NCBI GenBank assembly: GCA_027055005.1 | Contig: JALUNR010000055.1 | Location: 1 to 13,367, forward strand | DNA from: Campylobacterales bacterium | GTDB lineage: Bacteria; Campylobacterota; Campylobacteria; Campylobacterales; QNZT01 | DNA: 13,367 bases | Direction: 5' to 3' | Shown here: piece by piece, positions 12,945-13,367 of the stretch | Position numbering within the stretch: the stretch's first letter is position 1 | Layout of the letters: each line of letters starts with the position of its first letter | Notes under the pieces: model-generated | What the model was told of the DNA's origin: nothing | Seen by the model: only the letters and a program-made list of their open reading frames with translations | Database searches by the model: none | Made by a program: the position numbers and the translations under genes

Positions 12945-13367
12945 TATCAGGTGCTATCCTATTTCTACCAAGATTTTTTGCATTATAAAGCATACTATCA
13001 GCATTTGTTACAACTTCCTCTTTTGAAGAAGCATCTGTTCTTGTAGCTACTCCACCACTAATAGTAACAAATATCCTTTCACCTTTATATAAAAATTCAA
13101 AATTTTCAACTTTTTCTCTAATATTTTCAGCAAAAATTCTTGCACCTTTGAGATCAGTTTTAGGAAGTATAGCTAAAAATTCTTCTCCTCCATATCTACC
13201 AACACTATCTACTTCTCTTCTGTTTTCATTTAGTATTTTCCCCAACTCTTTGAGTATCAAATCTCCAGCTTCATGACCAAAAGTATCATTTATCATTTTA
13301 AAATTATCCAAATCAAAAAATGCAACACTATATCCGATGGAATATCTCAAGTACCCACTTTCACTTA
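12937..13367 (-). CDS. GGDEF diguanylate cyclase, C-terminal domain (5' end outside window)
   Basis: GGDEF enzymes join two GTP into cyclic di-GMP, the second messenger of the motile-to-attached switch. The frame is open to the right edge, and the TTG at 13350 is not a real start, since SESGYL is encoded before it. Numbering from that TTG, the domain shows FFDLDNFKMINDTFGH (11-26, metal-binding D13 and the FKxxND-GH turn) and the active-site signature RYGGEEF (52-58). REVD (45-48) is an RxxD inhibitory I-site in the correct position, 5 residues before GGEEF. The NADSMLYNAKNLGRNR end is typical. Catalysis and product feedback therefore look intact. The sensory N-terminus lies outside the window, so its signal is unknown. 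The stop overlaps folC by 8 bases, suggesting one transcript. Confidence 0.95.
   Translation of the reverse strand, partial: SESGYLRYSIGYSVAFFDLDNFKMINDTFGHEAGDLILKELGKILNENRREVDSVGRYGGEEFLAILPKTDLKGARIFAENIREKVENFEFLYKGERIFVTISGGVATRTDASSKEEVVTNADSMLYNAKNLGRNRIAPDIV

Noticed and set aside
13348..13350. TTG as the start of the GGDEF protein
   Set aside because: The frame stays open to the window edge, and the residues before it continue the domain, so the gene is simply cut off.
1..13367. CRISPR, toxin-antitoxin, phage or transposon content
   Set aside because: No regularly spaced short repeats, no transposase or integrase frames and no terminal inverted repeats were seen. Gene style and base use are uniform.

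Overview
This is chromosomal housekeeping DNA from a very AT-rich (roughly 30% GC by eye), flagellated member of the Campylobacterota. The best guess is an Arcobacter-like or Sulfurimonas-like lineage. The placement rests on the tandem FlgG2 (FlgF-like) and FlgG rod genes, the sequence style of RpoD, and the holA-rpsF-ssb-rpsR order. The genus is inferred, not proven. No rRNA, tRNA, CRISPR array, insertion sequence or prophage gene is visible. Genes are tightly packed, and no stretch above 300 bases lacks a gene.

Layout, left to right. Bases 1-1376 (minus) hold obgE followed by the start of proB, overlapping by 20 bases. Bases 1525-3682 (plus) hold an accessory-looking pair: a secreted protein built of four PilJ-type repeats, then a small protein that looks like a catalytically dead GGDEF domain. 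A symmetrical terminator at 3690-3722 separates this pair from a long minus-strand gene train. In transcription order (right to left) that train is leuD, leuB, a 66-residue TPR-like protein, a protein of about 84 residues possibly related to CiaD-like proteins, holA, rpsF, ssb and rpsR (7942 down to 3728). It has several overlaps or near-zero gaps. A second promoter and a foldable leader lie just before rpsF. A possible 40-residue membrane peptide (7980-8102) sits between this train and the flagellar pair.

Bases 8111-9724 (minus) encode FlgG and FlgG2. They are preceded by a sequence matching the sigma-54 (RpoN) promoter consensus with the correct GG-N10-GC spacing. Divergent from them, rpoD (9905-11770, plus) is driven by a sigma-70 type promoter and ends in a strong bidirectional terminator. 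The right end (minus) has an active-looking GGDEF diguanylate cyclase, cut by the window edge, whose stop overlaps the start of folC.

Most genes serve core functions: leucine synthesis, replication, translation, folate, the main sigma factor and the flagellar rod. The parts worth a second look are the four-PilJ secreted protein with its dead-GGDEF neighbour, the two small proteins between leuB and holA, the sigma-54 site, the rpsF leader and the 40-residue membrane peptide. I did not find a clearly new multi-gene system. The PilJ/GGDEF pair is the closest candidate.
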